The notes beneath the pieces are model-generated. The model had not been told where the DNA came from, did not search any database, and saw nothing but the letters and a program-made list of their open reading frames with translations. DNA of 64,000 nucleotides from Vibrio sp. 14G-20 (GTDB taxonomy: Bacteria > Pseudomonadota > Gammaproteobacteria > Enterobacterales > Vibrionaceae), in the NCBI RefSeq assembly GCF_026241515.1, contig NZ_JAPHPW010000001.1:1-64000 (forward strand), written 5' to 3'. The translations under genes and the position numbers were made by a program. Shown here in pieces: positions 49,283 through 60,715 of the stretch; the stretch's first letter is position 1, and each line of letters begins with the position of its first letter.

Positions 49283-50137
49283 ATGCAATCTCCGCATATT
49301 GTTGAACTTAATGAGCAGAACTTTCGTCAAGTATTAGAAGGTTCGATGCAGACCCCTGTACTCATCCAATTTTGGGCACCAATGAGCCAAGAGAGCGCCC
49401 AAGTCATTCCTGAACTGCAAACATTAACTCAGCAATACAACGGCGCTTTTACTTTAGCTCTGTTGAATTGTGAACAAGAGCAGGCAATAGCTAGCCAATT
49501 TGGCGTACAAGCACTCCCTACTATTGCACTGTTTGTTAACGGTCAGCCTGTCGATGGTTTGGGTGGTCCACAAAACATCGAAGCGATTGTTGAAATGTTA
49601 GGAAAACATCTTCCTAGCCAAGACGAACTCGCACTGCGTCAGGCTCTCGAACAAATGCAAACAGGCGAGCACGCACAAGCGCTCGCGGCAATGCAACAAT
49701 TGCCAATAGAACTGACGGGCAAAGGCGAGGTAAAACTGGCGATCGCAGAATGTTTACTAGAAACGCAACAGTTTGATCTAGCTGAAACTCAACTGTCGAC
49801 TATCCCTCTAGAATATCAAGACAACTACTACAAAGGCTTAGTCGCTAAACTCGAACTGCACAAACAAGCAGCAGACAGCCCTGAAATTCAAGCGCTAGAA
49901 ACAACGCTACAGCAAAATCCAAGCGATGCTAAAACAGCCTCAGACCTAGCACTTCAATACCACCAAGTGAATCGCAGCGAAGAAGCAATGGATCTTCTAT
50001 GGTCATTCTTGGCAAAAGACCTCAATACCCTCGATGGTGATATGAAAAAAGAATTCATGGATATCTTAAGCGCACTTGGACAAGGTAATGCAGTTGCGAG
50101 CAAATACCGCCGCCAATTGTACTCTCTGCTTTACTAA
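49283..50137 (+). CDS. CnoX/YbbN-like thioredoxin-TPR co-chaperone, without active-site cysteines
   Basis: A 284-residue protein with an N-terminal thioredoxin fold (1-~112; PVLIQFWAPMSQESAQVIPEL, ALPTIALFVNGQPVDGLGG) and a C-terminal TPR-like helical domain. It matches E. coli CnoX/YbbN, a holdase that works with GroEL. The usual active-site position reads PMSQES, so neither Cys is present. AAGGAACG precedes the ATG. It heads a cluster with qmcA and nfeD, as ybbN does in many gammaproteobacteria. Confidence 0.9.
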   Translation: MQSPHIVELNEQNFRQVLEGSMQTPVLIQFWAPMSQESAQVIPELQTLTQQYNGAFTLALLNCEQEQAIASQFGVQALPTIALFVNGQPVDGLGGPQNIEAIVEMLGKHLPSQDELALRQALEQMQTGEHAQALAAMQQLPIELTGKGEVKLAIAECLLETQQFDLAETQLSTIPLEYQDNYYKGLVAKLELHKQAADSPEIQALETTLQQNPSDAKTASDLALQYHQVNRSEEAMDLLWSFLAKDLNTLDGDMKKEFMDILSALGQGNAVASKYRRQLYSLLY

Positions 50138-50226
50138 TTCGAACGCTAACAAGTTGATAAGTACTGAGGAAAAATCACCCTGATAAATGATAGAAACCTC
50201 AGCAATCTTATCGCATAACGCAAAGT

Positions 50227-50265
50227 AAAATGGGTCATAAAATCAAGGTTTTATGGCCCATTTTT
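50227..50265 (+). terminator. Terminator of the cnoX-like gene
   Basis: Sixteen-pair stem AAAATGGGTCATAAAA / TTTTATGGCCCATTTT (one G-T wobble) with a TCAAGG loop and T5. Confidence 0.92.
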
Positions 50266-50348
50266 CGTTTATAAATTTGCTCCGATTTTAAATATGAGCC
50301 AGTATCAATAATGAACTATCAAAAACTTAAACTTGCAAAGGATTTTGT

Positions 50349-51278
50349 ATGGCTATTGATACATTGATTACTATTGGCGTCTTTACCGTCGTCGCACTGT
50401 TATTTATTTTCGCCGGAGTAAAAACCGTTCCGCAAGGCAATAACTGGACGGTAGAACGCTTCGGTCGCTACACGCATACCCTAAGACCGGGTTTAAACTT
50501 GATCATTCCGTTTATTGATAAAGTTGGACAACGCATCAGCATGATGGAGCGTGTTCTCGACATACCAGCTCAAGAGGTCATCTCTAAAGACAACGCGAAC
50601 GTAGTTATTGATGCGGTGTGTTTTGTTCAGGTTATCGATGCCCCTAAAGCGGCCTATGAAGTGAACGACCTTGAGCACGCGATTCGTAACTTAACCCTCA
50701 CCAATATCCGTACTGTATTGGGTTCTATGGAACTGGATGAAATGCTCAGCCAGCGTGACATGATCAATACCAAACTGCTGAACATCGTCGATGAAGCAAC
50801 TAATCCTTGGGGTGTAAAAGTTACGCGTATTGAAATTAAAGACGTGCAACCACCAGCCGATCTTACCGCTGCGATGAATGCTCAAATGAAGGCAGAACGA
50901 AACAAACGTGCTGATATTCTAGAGGCCGAAGGCGTAAGACAAGCAGAGATCCTAAAAGCGGAAGGTCACAAGCAGTCAGAGATCCTGAAAGCGGAAGGTG
51001 AAAAGCAAGCCGCAATACTTCAAGCAGAAGCTCGTGAACGTGCTGCAGAAGCAGAAGCGAAAGCAACGGAAATGGTATCAACGGCGATTGCTCAAGGTGA
51101 TATGCAAGCCGTAAACTACTTTATTGCACAAGGCTACACTGACGCACTGAAATCAATTGGCCAAGCAGAAAACGGTAAGATCATCATGCTACCGCTTGAA
51201 GCAACAGGCCTAATGGGTTCTGTAGCAGGTATTGCAGAGATGTTTGCGCATAAGAATGACAAAGGTAGTAAGGACTAA
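50349..51278 (+). CDS. qmcA: SPFH/stomatin-family membrane protein QmcA
   Basis: A 309-residue prohibitin/stomatin-like protein. N-terminal membrane helix (about 4-24), SPFH domain with [31 protein letters not shown] and [21 protein letters not shown], then an Ala/Glu-rich coiled coil (about 180-240) built on repeats of AEILKAEG/EGxKQ, and a C-terminal segment with [17 protein letters not shown]. These proteins form large oligomers at the membrane and associate with FtsH in E. coli. nfeD follows after three bases. Confidence 0.94.
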   Translation: MAIDTLITIGVFTVVALLFIFAGVKTVPQGNNWTVERFGRYTHTLRPGLNLIIPFIDKVGQRISMMERVLDIPAQEVISKDNANVVIDAVCFVQVIDAPKAAYEVNDLEHAIRNLTLTNIRTVLGSMELDEMLSQRDMINTKLLNIVDEATNPWGVKVTRIEIKDVQPPADLTAAMNAQMKAERNKRADILEAEGVRQAEILKAEGHKQSEILKAEGEKQAAILQAEARERAAEAEAKATEMVSTAIAQGDMQAVNYFIAQGYTDALKSIGQAENGKIIMLPLEATGLMGSVAGIAEMFAHKNDKGSKD

Positions 51279-51281
51279 CTT

Positions 51282-51734
51282 ATGGTCGAATTACTAGAAC
51301 AAGTAAACCACTGGCACTGGCTAGCATTTGGTCTAGCACTGCTTGCACTTGAACTGGTTGGAACCGCTGGTTACTTTTTATGGATAGGCATATCTGCCAT
51401 GTTGGTCGGTGCACTTTTGGGTGCTCTACCAATTGGTTGGCAGATGCAATGGCTGTCCTTTGCAAGCTTCTCATTGATCACGACTTGGTTGTGGTGGAGA
51501 AGACAACTCTCAAATGACAAGCAATCGGATGCAGGGCGAGAGTTAAACCAAAGAGAAAAGCAACTGGTAGGTCAAACAGCTCGAATCGATACTGACATTC
51601 AAAAAGGCAAGTGCCGTATCCGTCTAGGTGATACTACGTGGTCAGCTGTTACTGCCCAAGACTTAGAAGCAGGCACAGAGGTAATCGTCACTGCTGTAGA
51701 TGGCATAGTATTAACGATTACTCCTAAAGAGTAA
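51282..51734 (+). CDS. NfeD-like membrane protein (YbbJ)
   Basis: A 150-residue partner of QmcA-type SPFH proteins. Three hydrophobic segments fill the N-terminal half (LAFGLALLALELVGTAGYFLWIGISAMLVGALLG, QWLSFASFSLITTWLWW), and the C-terminal half is an OB-fold (QTARIDTDIQKGKCRIRLGDTTWSA, GTEVIVTAVDGIVLTI). Cotranscription with qmcA is indicated by the short gap. The 3' end runs into a terminator that overlaps cueR. Confidence 0.93.
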   Translation: MVELLEQVNHWHWLAFGLALLALELVGTAGYFLWIGISAMLVGALLGALPIGWQMQWLSFASFSLITTWLWWRRQLSNDKQSDAGRELNQREKQLVGQTARIDTDIQKGKCRIRLGDTTWSAVTAQDLEAGTEVIVTAVDGIVLTITPKE

Positions 51735-51751
51735 CTCAAGCATTCCTTATT

Positions 51752-51783
51752 AAAGCCATAAGTAACCCACTTATGGCTTTTTC
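51752..51783 (+). terminator. Terminator of qmcA-nfeD, overlapping the cueR 3' end
   Basis: Perfect 12-base stem AAAGCCATAAGT / ACTTATGGCTTT with an AACCC loop and a T-rich tail. The cueR stop codon (51771-51773) and the last coding bases lie inside the right arm and tail. Confidence 0.88.
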
Positions 51784-52166
51784 TCTACAAGTGAGTCAAT
51801 GATCGGGCAATGGCTATTTGAGTCACCTGGACATTGTTCAACCCACTCTTTCAATGTTTTCTGAATTGCCAAAAGATCTTCAATTTTTTGGTTTACTTCT
51901 TCCAATTTACTCAGCGCTTTTGCTTTAACGTCGGCACTTTCGCGACAAGGATTGTCAGCTAATTCAACAAGTGCACGGCACTCATCGAGTGAAAAACCCG
52001 CACTTCTCGCTTTCGCAACTATACCAAGTTCTTTAATCTGCTTCTTCTCGTAGCTTCTATAGCCATTTTCCGAGCGTAAAGGGGCAGTGATAACCCCTTT
52101 GTCTTCATAAAGACGAATAGACTTCGTTGATAGATTAGTAAGTTTAGCGGCTTCACTTATGTTCAT
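51771..52166 (-). CDS. cueR: Copper-responsive MerR-family activator CueR
   Basis: A 131-residue MerR-type regulator. HTH at the start (MNISEAAKLTNLSTKSIRLYEDKGVI), the family hinge RSENGYRSYEKKQIKELGIVAKARSAGFSLDECRALV, and the Cu+ loop with Cys112 and Cys120 spaced seven residues apart (CPGDSNSHCPI), plus a Ser in RESADVK at the position that distinguishes monovalent from divalent metal sensors. Target copper genes (copA, cueO) are not in the window. It reads towards nfeD and shares its terminator. Confidence 0.93.
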   Translation of the reverse strand: MNISEAAKLTNLSTKSIRLYEDKGVITAPLRSENGYRSYEKKQIKELGIVAKARSAGFSLDECRALVELADNPCRESADVKAKALSKLEEVNQKIEDLLAIQKTLKEWVEQCPGDSNSHCPIIDSLVEKKP

Positions 52167-52517
52167 GATATTACTCTAATAAGCTGATATATCTTCGGCA
52201 TTAATTACCTTTGAGGTGCTAGCAAATAGTACACCTAGAACACCTCAATGCATAATAAATATAATTTAAGAAAATAAAGTCTGCCACTTATAACTGTTTT
52301 ACCTTAAATAATGTAAATAACATGCTTTTATAGGTACTTATCACAACAAAAAATCAATAAGTTACTGATTGATATATTTAAATTAACTATTGTTATTTTT
52401 TATTGAAAATTTTTATATAACTTTGACCTTTCATCAACCGTATACATAATTGAGTATTAAGCATGGCGTTTAAATGCTGTTTATTTTATTTTTTGGTAAG
52501 TATAAAGGATGACAAAC
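52167..52517. other. AT-rich gap upstream of cueR with an inverted repeat
   Basis: A 351-base gap, very AT-rich. TTGAGGTG (52211-52218) and CACCTCAA (52241-52248) form an 8-base inverted repeat about 45-80 bases upstream of cueR; its spacer is too long for a normal CueR operator. AT-rich promoter-like sequence precedes the small secreted-peptide gene. No other structure noted. Confidence 0.45.
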
Positions 52518-52694
52518 ATGAAAATTTTAACTTTAGTACTAGCTTCAGTATTTATTTTTTCAGCTCCAGTCTCTATTGCACAAAACAATGCAGGAAAAGT
52601 ATTTGGTGCAGGTGTTCAGTGCACATTCAGTGACGGAGCGATAAAGCAACTGCCCCGTGAACTGTGCAAAGCATATGGCGGCACACATCAATAA
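52518..52694 (+). CDS. Small secreted Cys-containing peptide of unknown function
   Basis: A 58-residue protein with a clear signal peptide (MKILTLVLASVFIFSAPVSIA; likely cleavage near residue 21) and a mature part of about 37 residues with two cysteines (Cys35 and Cys50). AAAGG lies nine bases before this ATG; the ATG three codons earlier would overlap the ribosome binding site. It stands between cueR and the lipoprotein gene with no obvious terminator. I do not recognise a family. The two Cys could pair in the periplasm or bind metal, which is inference only. Confidence 0.65.
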   Translation: MKILTLVLASVFIFSAPVSIAQNNAGKVFGAGVQCTFSDGAIKQLPRELCKAYGGTHQ

Positions 52695-52730
52695 TGACAA
52701 TGGGTAGGTTTAAGTTAATCGTTTCTAAGC

Positions 52731-53096
52731 CTACCTAAACTTATAGAAATCAGCACCAATAAATGCGTCCCAACCTCTTTGCCACTCAGCTTTGATCATC
52801 ACCTCCTGAGGCATATCGGCACATTGATCTGTGTACCGTGTTCCTTTTATACCTTTTTCAAACGCTTTATAGGGATTACAAAACTCTAGTTTTCCTTTTT
52901 CATAACCAGCAAGATACGCAGGTTCATCAAACTCCACCTTTTCTTTAATATCAGCCAATGAGTCATTATCTATCACGTAGCCACGAGATCCAAAACGCTC
53001 CCCCTGACCATACCAAAACTCAGACGCTGTTTTCGGTGAAGAAGTACATGCAGCTAAGCTACAAACCATTAATGTAATTGGAATAATACGTTTCAT
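52731..53096 (-). CDS. DUF2799 family lipoprotein
   Basis: A 121-residue lipoprotein: signal sequence MKRIIPITLMVCSLAAC with lipobox LAAC and lipidated Cys17, then a conserved W-x-G-x-G... pattern (FWYGQGERFGSRGY), YLAGYEKGKLEFCNPYKAFEKG and DQCADMP, which fit DUF2799. Function unknown. AGGAG lies seven bases before the ATG, and the chiP terminator ends only about 15 bases upstream of that. Confidence 0.85.
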   Translation of the reverse strand: MKRIIPITLMVCSLAACTSSPKTASEFWYGQGERFGSRGYVIDNDSLADIKEKVEFDEPAYLAGYEKGKLEFCNPYKAFEKGIKGTRYTDQCADMPQEVMIKAEWQRGWDAFIGADFYKFR

Positions 53097-53113
53097 AAAT
53101 ATCTCCTAAAAGC

Positions 53114-53141
53114 AAAAAAGCCGGGCAAATGCCCAGCTTTT
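53114..53141 (-). terminator. Terminator of the chitoporin-like gene, abutting the lipoprotein leader
   Basis: AAAAGC-C-GGGC / GCCC-A-GCTTTT stem (one C/A mismatch) with an AAAT loop and a T6 run on the minus strand, which runs directly into the Shine-Dalgarno region of the lipoprotein gene. Confidence 0.88.
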
Positions 53142-53157
53142 CTATTTCTTATCTAAC

Positions 53158-54546
53158 TTACTTAACTCCAAAAGGAATTGTTAGTGCTAGTTTGAAATCG
53201 GTCTCATCATTGAATCCGTTAGAGTAAACAGCCCAATCATTTGCGTTAGTGTCATTGTAATAGTTAGTGTAGTAGAAGCTAATGTTAGCATCTTTCAGTG
53301 CACCAGCTTGAATCGCGTAGTTCGCGAAGAAACTATATGCATACTCTACTAGTTCATCGTAGCCGTCTGCTTTCGCACCCGCGCCATAAGCACCACTTAC
53401 ACCAGCACTGAAGCCTGTACCACCAATATCAGAGAAGTCACGAGATGATGATAGGAAGAACGCATATTCGCCATCGTGGTTAAAGTCAGATCGGTTGTTC
53501 CACCAAATATCATAAGCGCCATTAGAGCCACCATAAGCCTCTGTTAAGCGATATGACATATTACCAACATTGCCACGAGTATCTTCAGAATCAGCAACTG
53601 TGTATGTTGCTTCTGCACGGAAGCTGTATTGACCCATAGACATAGATGTCAATAACGCAGTTTGGAATGCTGTACTATCAAATTGGTTGTCATCGTCGAC
53701 TACGTACAATTGAGGAGACCAGTATAGGCCACCATCCGTTGTACCCTTAACTTTAACATGGAAGTTCTTACGATCACCATCTGTCAGAGCACCGTAACCA
53801 ACGTCAAAAGAAATACCGTTATCTAACGCATAGCGAGCACCTATTGAGTATACTTCACCAGCATCATTACCAGCACCGTCTTGGAATTCGTAAGTTTCTT
53901 TGAACCAAGGTGCTTTATAGTTATCGGCCACAACAAGACCAAGAGAAAGATCACCAAAACTAGCTCCAACTTCACCACCGCGGTATGTTCCAGGAGCGAA
54001 TGACCAGTTAACACCTAATGAGCTTGGTACAGAAGGTTGGAAGTAACCAAGCTGAGCATTTACATTCTCGCCAAACTTAAACTTCATTGCTGCTTTTGCA
54101 AATGAAACACCATTGTCAGTGTTATCGCCGCGCCCATCTTCCCAACAGTCTGTAGAATAAACTGAATCACATTGGAAGAAGTTCATCTCGTGACCACCAC
54201 CCCATTTGCCAGCTTCTTGCCACATATCAAATGTGCTGTATACAACAGCGTCAACACCAACAACGTCCGCTACATAACCAGAGTGGAAGCCTAAATTAGC
54301 AAAAATAGAGCCGTGGTCTAAGTTAGCAGTTTTTGCTGTATCGTTACCGTTTGCATCTTTACCAGCTCGGTCACGAGCACGCATGAAAAAGTTTAGGTTA
54401 CCGCTAATTGTCGACTCAGCGAAGAACTCTGATGCCTGACTTGCATACTCAGGGCCGATAGGATCTTCAGCCATAGCTGGGGCAGCAGAAAGCGCACCTA
54501 CCATTGCTGCTGTAATCGCAGATACTTTAAAAAATTTGTTTTCCAT
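53158..54546 (-). CDS. Chitoporin-like outer-membrane porin (OprD-like family)
   Basis: A 462-residue outer-membrane beta-barrel protein with a signal peptide cut near residue 26 (APAMA). The sequence is rich in alternating polar/aromatic strands and Gly, Asp and Asn, for example LDHGSIFANLGFHSGYVADVVGVDAV and YSFRAEATYTVAD, typical of large porins. Its place next to ligA-zipA and its OprD-like character match the chitoporin-type porin of Vibrio that imports chitooligosaccharides. It ends FGVK rather than with a terminal Phe. A CRP-like site lies about 240 bases upstream. Substrate is inferred from context and family. Confidence 0.75.
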   Translation of the reverse strand: MENKFFKVSAITAAMVGALSAAPAMAEDPIGPEYASQASEFFAESTISGNLNFFMRARDRAGKDANGNDTAKTANLDHGSIFANLGFHSGYVADVVGVDAVVYSTFDMWQEAGKWGGGHEMNFFQCDSVYSTDCWEDGRGDNTDNGVSFAKAAMKFKFGENVNAQLGYFQPSVPSSLGVNWSFAPGTYRGGEVGASFGDLSLGLVVADNYKAPWFKETYEFQDGAGNDAGEVYSIGARYALDNGISFDVGYGALTDGDRKNFHVKVKGTTDGGLYWSPQLYVVDDDNQFDSTAFQTALLTSMSMGQYSFRAEATYTVADSEDTRGNVGNMSYRLTEAYGGSNGAYDIWWNNRSDFNHDGEYAFFLSSSRDFSDIGGTGFSAGVSGAYGAGAKADGYDELVEYAYSFFANYAIQAGALKDANISFYYTNYYNDTNANDWAVYSNGFNDETDFKLALTIPFGVK

Positions 54547-54785
54547 GGAATAAAACTCCTAAAAATGGATATAGCTGTTTGAATATTCCCCGCCTAAAGT
54601 TGGCCGCCGTAGAGAGAAATACCTTTTCTTGTTTGAGAACCCTTAACGCTGAATTCTCTATTTCCTTTCTGGGTATACACATCGTGCATCCATGGCATTA
54701 AGACTAACTTCGCACTCAAAAAGATCAATGAGAACTTAATTTTCATCTAAAAAAATATGAGTTGGTGCAAATTTAGTAGGTACTT

Positions 54786-54801
54786 AGTGATCCAGATCGA
54801 T
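54786..54801. promoter_or_regulatory. CRP-like site upstream of the porin gene
   Basis: AGTGATCCAGATCGAT contains the core GTGATC-N-AGATC of the extended CRP consensus (TGTGATCTAGATCACA), 12 of 16 bases. The weaker right half lowers confidence. Position is about 240 bases upstream of the start codon. Confidence 0.5.
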
Positions 54802-55014
54802 AAAATGAAAACCTCACAACCCAAAATGTTAATTCCAAATAAAAACAAAAACTTAAACAAAAACACCTTTTATAAAAATAGATATGACTCGCATTTTAAG
54901 TACAACTAGAACAGCATTTCATTAATGTTGAGCACCATCACTGTCCTGATTTGAGACTTCGTATAGGCACAAAATTCTCAACAAACAAAAAGATTGCGAA
55001 TTTAAAACAAACAC

Positions 55015-55046
55015 AAAAAAGGCACTCCTTTGAAAGGAGTGCCTTT
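55015..55046 (-). terminator. Terminator of ligA
   Basis: Thirteen-base stem AAAGGCACTCCTT / AAGGAGTGCCTTT with a TGA loop; A6 on the + strand gives the T run for the minus-strand gene. Confidence 0.93.
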
Positions 55047-55069
55047 GAGCTTTTTTTATCTGAATTTAC

Positions 55070-57136
<2,067 letters not shown>

Positions 57137-57174
57137 CTATAAATATAGATTATTTACAAGGCTAAACAATACGG

Positions 57175-58218
57175 CTAGGCATTCGATGCCGTCATAAAGT
57201 CTCTGATTTGCTTGCGGTAGTCAGATAAACGGTTTGGTGTCATTAAGTTACGCGACTCATCCAATACGTTTCCGCCCATATCATCAGCAATTTTCTGCGC
57301 CGCACTCAGCATCACATTGAAGTTTTGATCAGCTTGACCGTAACAAGGCAACGTCATAAAGAACGAAATACCTTTAGTCGTGAAGTCAGCTGGGTCATCA
57401 TGTTCTAGAGTGCCTGGCTGCATCATGTTCGCTACGCTGAAAATAACTTTTGGTTCGTCACTCGACTGTGCAAAGCAGTGGTAGATAGACATCTCACCAT
57501 AAGTTAAACCGTTGTTCTCCATGCTGCGGAAAAGCTCAGAGCCCACGAATGGGATCTCTCCAGCACAGTGAACATTAAGAACGATAACTTCTAAGCCAAG
57601 TTCTTCATCTGGTTTCGCTTCTTCAACAGGCGCGCTTTGTGGAGTAACGACTGCTTTCGCAACAACAGGCTCACTTTGAGTGAACGTTTCGTTTGGAACA
57701 AGTGGATCATCAACCGTCTCAGAAGTTTCTTCAAACGAACCGTACTGCTCTTTAAAGCCTGCATGGTTTTCTTTTTGTTCGTCGGTCAACTCAAAGCTTG
57801 GAACTTCAGGCTCAACAACCTTCTCTTCTTCAAGCTCTTCCGGCTCACTTTCAACCTTGATTGGGTCTTCAACACTGAAAGAAGGAAGATCATTCAATTC
57901 GATGTCGTCTTCGTGAGCTTCTTTCATTTGTGGCGCTGTAAGTGGATCTGAATCGATCAGAGGATCAGTCGCAGATGGCGAAACAGCAAAATCCGGTTCT
58001 TTACGTTCTTTTCGGATTATCTCAAAATCATCTTCTGGGGCGAATGAACGATTTGGGATAGTTTCTGCTTCATCTAAGCTATCGTTATCAAGCTTACCAA
58101 GCGGCTTATCACCAAACTTTGCTTTCCCTTCTTTTTTACTCGTCCACAGACCGTGGAACAATAATGCGGCGATAGCTAGTGCGCCAACAATAATGAGTAC
58201 AAATCGCAATTCCTGCAT
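57175..58218 (-). CDS. zipA: Cell division protein ZipA
   Basis: Bitopic inner-membrane FtsZ anchor (347 aa). N-terminal membrane helix ([25 protein letters not shown]), a basic then acidic Pro/Glu-rich linker (about 40-200), and the C-terminal FtsZ-binding domain with [47 protein letters not shown] and [25 protein letters not shown]. Next to cysZ (divergent) and ligA, the conserved cell-division neighbourhood. Confidence 0.96.
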   Translation of the reverse strand: MQELRFVLIIVGALAIAALLFHGLWTSKKEGKAKFGDKPLGKLDNDSLDEAETIPNRSFAPEDDFEIIRKERKEPDFAVSPSATDPLIDSDPLTAPQMKEAHEDDIELNDLPSFSVEDPIKVESEPEELEEEKVVEPEVPSFELTDEQKENHAGFKEQYGSFEETSETVDDPLVPNETFTQSEPVVAKAVVTPQSAPVEEAKPDEELGLEVIVLNVHCAGEIPFVGSELFRSMENNGLTYGEMSIYHCFAQSSDEPKVIFSVANMMQPGTLEHDDPADFTTKGISFFMTLPCYGQADQNFNVMLSAAQKIADDMGGNVLDESRNLMTPNRLSDYRKQIRDFMTASNA

Positions 58219-58447
58219 TTTTCGCTCTCAGCTTTCTTAGTCAACTAGCGATAAAGACGCTGTCACTAAGTTGGGTTAATTTGGCCAATCTCACTACTCT
58301 ATCAAAAGTAGCCACTGTTTTAGAACAACTTAATACAATTAGTTCCTTACATGGTGTGATTTTCGCCACGCTTTTTTTCTTAATTTCGGTCGAGTACACT
58401 AGACATGTTTGCTATTTAATCAAATTCACATGTGACCTAATTTAAAT

Positions 58448-59206
58448 ATGACTATTGAATCTGTTCCACGCTCAGGCTTTGGCTATTTTATTTTCGGAAT
58501 AAAAATCGCTTTATCACCGAGCATTCGCAAGTTTGTACTACTTCCTTTGATCGCTAACGTGTTGCTTGTTGGTGGTGCCTTGTTTTATATCTTCTCCAAT
58601 CTAAACACTTGGATTGAAGGTTGGATTGGTGCATTGCCAAGCTTCTTGTCTTGGTTGTCATACATTTTATGGCCGTTACTTGTCTTAACCGTCTTGGCCA
58701 CGTTCTCGTATTTCTTTAGTACGCTCGCTAACTTCATTGCCGCACCGTTCAACGGTTTACTCGCAGAAAAAGTGGAAGAGTTGCTGAGCGGTAAAAAAGT
58801 CAATGACGATGGTTTACTTGATGTTCTCAAAGATACCCCACGTATATTAGCGAGAGAATGGCGCAAACTTGTCTACGTTCTGCCAAAAGCGATCGGTTTA
58901 TTCCTACTTTTGTTAATTCCAGCACTAGGACAAACCGTTGCACCGTTTTTATGGTTCATCTTCACAGCATGGATGTTAGCAATTCAATACGCCGATTACC
59001 CATTCGATAATCATAAAATCAAGTTCGATGACATGAGAAACAATTTGAAACAAAAACAAGGTAAGAGCTACAGCTTTGGCGCGCTTGTTTCTGTGTTCAC
59101 TACTATTCCAATTTTAAACCTGATTGTGATGCCCGTTGCCGTTTGTGGCGCGACAGCAATGTGGGTTGCTGAGTTTAAAGACCAAGCTCTACGCTCACGT
59201 CTATAA
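58448..59206 (+). CDS. cysZ: Sulfate transporter CysZ
   Basis: High-affinity, pH-sensitive sulfate importer of the inner membrane (252 aa, about four hydrophobic segments). Starts GFGYFIFGIKIALSPSIRKFVLLPL, with FIAAPFNGLLAEKVEELL and GLFLLLLIPALGQTVAPFLWFIFTAWMLAIQYADYP, the family signature. It is divergent from zipA and directs sulfate to CysK, the next gene downstream. Confidence 0.95.
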   Translation: MTIESVPRSGFGYFIFGIKIALSPSIRKFVLLPLIANVLLVGGALFYIFSNLNTWIEGWIGALPSFLSWLSYILWPLLVLTVLATFSYFFSTLANFIAAPFNGLLAEKVEELLSGKKVNDDGLLDVLKDTPRILAREWRKLVYVLPKAIGLFLLLLIPALGQTVAPFLWFIFTAWMLAIQYADYPFDNHKIKFDDMRNNLKQKQGKSYSFGALVSVFTTIPILNLIVMPVAVCGATAMWVAEFKDQALRSRL

Positions 59207-59444
59207 GTTCTCGTCTCTAACCCTGCCTATACTTCCTAGTTTCGCCTATCTTTTTGAAGTTCTGATTTCAATAAAGATAGGCGTCAATTCTGCTACATAT
59301 CTATATGATATAACTTTTTAATCCTTTTACCTTTTTTTCAACTTGTTTAATCTAAATTCAAGCTGAACAAACATCGAAAGACACTAGACGGTAAAGTGAT
59401 TGATATACTACGTTTAGTTCTGTCATTAAATGAAGGAATATCGC

Positions 59445-60413
59445 ATGAGCAAGATCTACGAAGACAACACCCTAACGATTGGTAACACACCTCTAGTCCG
59501 CCTTAACAAAGTAAGCAAAGGTAACGTCCTAGCTAAGATCGAAGCTCGTAACCCAAGCTTCAGTGTTAAGTGCCGTATCGGTTCAAACATGATCTGGGAA
59601 GCGGAAAAAGCAGGTACGCTGAAGCCAGGTATCGAGCTTGTTGAACCTACTAGTGGTAACACTGGTGTTGCTCTTGCATTCGTAGCCGCAGCGCGCGGTT
59701 ACAAGCTAACGCTAACTATGCCTGAGTCAATGAGCCTAGAACGTCGTAAGCTGCTTAAAGCGCTTGGCGCAAACCTAGTGCTAACTGAAGCACCAAAAGG
59801 CATGAACGGCGCGATTGCTAAAGCAGAAGAGATTGTTGCTTCAGACCCAGACAAGTACCTACTACTTCAACAGTTCAACAACCCAGCTAACCCACAGATT
59901 CACGAGCAGACGACTGGTCCTGAAATTTGGGAAGCAACAGACGGCGAAATCGACGTGTTTGTAGCGGGTGTTGGTACGGGCGGTACTATCACTGGTACAA
60001 GTCGTTACATTAAAGGTGAAAAAGGCAAAGCGATTACTTCAGTCGCGGTTGAGCCGGCTGAGTCTCCAGTTATTGCACAAGCGCTTGCAGGTGAAGAAAT
60101 CAAGCCAGCTCCGCACAAAATTCAAGGTATCGGTGCAGGTTTTATCCCTGGAAACCTAGATTTAGAAATTATTGACCGCGTAGAATCGGTAACTTCTGAA
60201 GAAGCGATTGAGATGGCTCAACGCCTAATGAAAGAAGAAGGTATCCTTGCTGGTATCTCATCTGGTGCAGCTGTAGTAGCCGCTAACAGAATCGCAGAAC
60301 TCCCTGAATTTGCAGGAAAAACTATTGTAACGGTACTACCAAGCTCTGGTGAACGTTACCTAAGTACAGCCCTATTTGCTGGCATCTTTACGGAAAAAGA
60401 GAACCAACAATAA
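59445..60413 (+). CDS. cysK: Cysteine synthase A CysK
   Basis: O-acetylserine sulfhydrylase, making cysteine from O-acetylserine and sulfide (322 aa). PLP Lys is in [11 protein letters not shown], the phosphate/O-acetylserine loop in [11 protein letters not shown], and [10 protein letters not shown] is the PLP phosphate cup; [11 protein letters not shown] follows. The ATG at 59445 has GAAGGA seven bases upstream; an in-frame ATG five codons earlier contains that site. Just downstream of cysZ but with its own promoter gap. Confidence 0.97.
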   Translation: MSKIYEDNTLTIGNTPLVRLNKVSKGNVLAKIEARNPSFSVKCRIGSNMIWEAEKAGTLKPGIELVEPTSGNTGVALAFVAAARGYKLTLTMPESMSLERRKLLKALGANLVLTEAPKGMNGAIAKAEEIVASDPDKYLLLQQFNNPANPQIHEQTTGPEIWEATDGEIDVFVAGVGTGGTITGTSRYIKGEKGKAITSVAVEPAESPVIAQALAGEEIKPAPHKIQGIGAGFIPGNLDLEIIDRVESVTSEEAIEMAQRLMKEEGILAGISSGAAVVAANRIAELPEFAGKTIVTVLPSSGERYLSTALFAGIFTEKENQQ

Positions 60414-60715
60414 TATGTGGTCAAATCAATTTTTCGTCCAAAAAAGCCCCGTTTAGGGGCTTTTTTGTTGATCCCTGCCCCACCTTTGGTAATATCGGGT
60501 CTGTTTTATTTTTCGCTTCAAAATAAAAGAAGCAATAAACAAATTCTGAAAGTCATGAGTACTCAACAAAAGACGACCATGGCTGGATAAAAATTTATAA
60601 CCAGTCTAAGTTCTAACACGAACATGGCGTACTAGCCTCTAGCGCATTTGGGCTAAAGCAGTTAAGCTAATCTGGTTACAAACTTACAAAAAATAAATTA
60701 ATTGGGGTATATAAA
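60414..60715. other. Gap between cysK and ptsH with promoter region of the pts operon
   Basis: 302 bases containing the cysK terminator (60440-60466) and then an AT-rich segment that must carry the ptsH promoter; GGGGTA before the ptsH ATG is its ribosome binding site. No clear CRP site was seen. Confidence 0.55.
60440..60466 (+). terminator. Terminator of cysK
   Basis: AAAAAGCCCC / GGGGCTTTTTT stem with a GTTTA loop and T6. Confidence 0.94.

Larger units (their letters stand above)
54547..55069. other. Gap between the porin gene and ligA
   Basis: A 523-base gap holding the porin's long leader and promoter (near the porin), a CRP-like site at 54786-54801, a very A-rich stretch (54830-54900), and the ligA terminator. 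No ORF with a ribosome binding site was seen. Confidence 0.55.
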
